In this document: positions 62,835-64,000 of the stretch, piece by piece
Layout of the letters: every line of letters starts with the position of its first letter
How positions within the stretch are numbered: the first letter of the stretch is position 1
DNA from: Chitinophaga lutea
GTDB lineage: Bacteria; Bacteroidota; Bacteroidia; Chitinophagales; Chitinophagaceae
Length of the DNA stretch: 64,000 bases
Assembly (NCBI RefSeq): GCF_003813775.1
Contig: NZ_RPDH01000002.1
Location: 1,798,001-1,862,000, forward strand
Direction: 5' to 3'
Program-made: the position numbers and the translations under genes
Notes under the pieces: generated by a model
What the model saw: only the letters and a program-made list of their open reading frames with translations
The model's database searches: none
What the model was told of the DNA's origin: nothing

Positions 62835-64000
62835 GCGGAAGTCGTCATTCGTTGCGAAATAGCTTTTGCGGATTCAGTGAGTATTTCCAGTGCGCCCTGT
62901 TGAAACGGCGTTTGCCATACTGCGTAACTGCGATGCCGGTAAGATGAGGCGGGTGGCAGGTAACCGGCGTAGCCGTTCACGATGTTCATCACGGCCACTG
63001 CATACGGCGCACAGCTTTCGCGAAGCGTTTGCTGGAAGATGGAATAGGTTTCGTTGGGCTGACCGAACAGCAGACTGTCGCCCAACCGCCATACCCATAG
63101 CGGCATTCGGCTGGTATCGCCGTCGCCGATGGTTTTGCGGATGCCCCGTTGCCGCCACAGTCTCTCCTTCAGCACATGATCTTCACAGGCGGCCCAGGCG
63201 GCCTCTATTTCTTCTAAGCCGGGCAGGTCTTTGAGCGGCAGTTCCACCATTTCCATCGTTGCATCGAGAACAGCGGACGGCGTAAATGCGGATTTCTCCC
63301 ATATGCCGAGCGGCGCGCCGGACTCCACCACACCGTTGAAGGTGAGCTCGTTCGCCGCAGGCAGCATGCCTTCAAGTATCGACAACACGGCAAAACCGAG
63401 TTGCCGGCCATACGCATCCGCCAGGTCGGTATCACCGCTGTATTGTTCGCGTGGCGACAAATCGCCAGAAGCGCCTTGCAGGAAAAGACAGGGCGCACCG
63501 GTGGCGGCTTCCGTCATTTCGCGCATGGCGCCGATGTAATCCGGCGATAATAATTTATTATCCCAGGCGAGGGTGGTGGGATGACAGGCGTAGTTAACGA
63601 TGGTGCCGGTGATGGAATCACCCGTCGTGATACGGCCTACCAACACGGTATCGTCTGCTGTTACCGCAGGGTTGAACGCCACCACATACCGGTCGTCCAG
63701 CGGCAGGTCGCGGTTCACCGCAAGAGCGCACCGGCCGTATTGCCAGCTCAGCACGGAAGGCGCGGCCGCTGCCAGCGCTTCGCGCGCGGCGGCAATGGCG
63801 CTTTCCTGCACATGCCGGAGGTATGGTTGTATGAAATGCCCGCCGGGTTTGGATGCGTCTTCGCTGAAGGTGCTTGGCCCGGCGTGTGTATGCGTAAGAC
63901 AAAACATCAGCCGCGCCGCATCCAGCTGCAGCGCCTGCAGGATGCCTTCGCGCAGCTGCTTTTCATCCGCCGCGCTTTTCCACCAGCCGAGGTCGGCGGA
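62831..64000 (-). CDS. Neutral ceramidase-like protein (5' end cut by window edge)
   Basis: 389 residues are visible and the frame stays open through the right edge; the N-terminus is outside. CLTHTHAGP, VNYACHPTTLAW and LFLQGASGDLSPRE match the N-terminal catalytic domain of neutral/alkaline non-lysosomal ceramidases, including zinc-binding His residues. The C-terminal immunoglobulin-like domain of typical ceramidases is not present; many Bacteroidota proteins of this kind are stand-alone and unproven. Coupling to an SSS symporter suggests that it releases something that is taken up. The substrate is not certain. Confidence 0.8.
   Translation of the reverse strand, partial: SADLGWWKSAADEKQLREGILQALQLDAARLMFCLTHTHAGPSTFSEDASKPGGHFIQPYLRHVQESAIAAAREALAAAAPSVLSWQYGRCALAVNRDLPLDDRYVVAFNPAVTADDTVLVGRITTGDSITGTIVNYACHPTTLAWDNKLLSPDYIGAMREMTEAATGAPCLFLQGASGDLSPREQYSGDTDLADAYGRQLGFAVLSILEGMLPAANELTFNGVVESGAPLGIWEKSAFTPSAVLDATMEMVELPLKDLPGLEEIEAAWAACEDHVLKERLWRQRGIRKTIGDGDTSRMPLWVWRLGDSLLFGQPNETYSIFQQTLRESCAPYAVAVMNIVNGYAGYLPPASSYRHRSYAVWQTPFQQGALEILTESAKAISQRMTTSA

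Overview
The window reads as a chromosomal segment of a GC-rich Bacteroidota, most likely a soil-type member of the Chitinophagaceae (Chitinophaga-like). This rests on four SusC-type and three SusD-type proteins, two ECF sigma/FecR pairs, Tat-exported Gfo/Idh and phospholipase C enzymes, a fatty-acid/sphingolipid-type hydroxylase and a ceramidase-like protein, and the lack of strong Shine-Dalgarno sites. The assignment to family is inference. I see no rRNA, tRNA, CRISPR array, transposase or prophage gene. Both window edges cut genes: a SusC-like receptor on the left and a ceramidase-like protein on the right.

Left part (1-12.9 kb): the SusC fragment, a Tat-exported Gfo/Idh/MocA oxidoreductase, and a minus-strand cluster of an IlvD/Edd-type sugar-acid dehydratase, an SDR and a large FAD/Fe-S dehydrogenase. 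That cluster looks like a non-phosphorylative sugar-acid pathway ending in hydroxyacid oxidation. A DUF4239-like membrane protein, a YjdJ-type small acetyltransferase, a fatty-acid hydroxylase and a membrane-bound class III nucleotide cyclase follow.

Middle left (13-21.9 kb): a TonB siderophore-type receptor, an AraC regulator, a Tat-exported metallophosphoesterase and a phosphocholine-type phospholipase C on the plus strand, then a divergent YeiH-type exporter / LysR regulator pair with a perfect palindrome between them.

Polysaccharide-utilisation-like loci (21.9-56.9 kb): (1) lipoprotein, ECF sigma, FecR, SusC, SusD and a PhoPQ-activated-pathogenicity-related (PqaA-type) hydrolase. (2) ECF sigma, FecR, SusC, SusD, a duplicated 819-residue secreted protein, a small secreted protein with a TGAT flavinylation-like motif, a secreted FAD oxidoreductase and an ApbE FMN transferase, the last six packed with gaps of 1-12 bp or overlapping. 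(3) a DeoR regulator, SusC, SusD and a GH130 enzyme, with four phased TTAGCGAA repeats upstream of susC. Between loci 1 and 2 lie an OsmC-YjdI fusion, a second YjdJ acetyltransferase and an 11-bp-unit inverted repeat cluster.

Right part (57.2-64 kb): an acyl-CoA dehydrogenase, an SMP-30 lactonase, a PQQ sugar dehydrogenase fused to cytochrome c, a sodium/solute symporter and the ceramidase-like fragment. A 23-bp element, 22 bases identical, lies just upstream of both the Gfo/Idh gene and the PQQ dehydrogenase gene.

The most interesting candidate system is locus 2: a SusCD-linked extracytoplasmic flavin redox module in which ApbE would load FMN onto the small TGAT protein, which could then exchange electrons with the FAD oxidoreductase.
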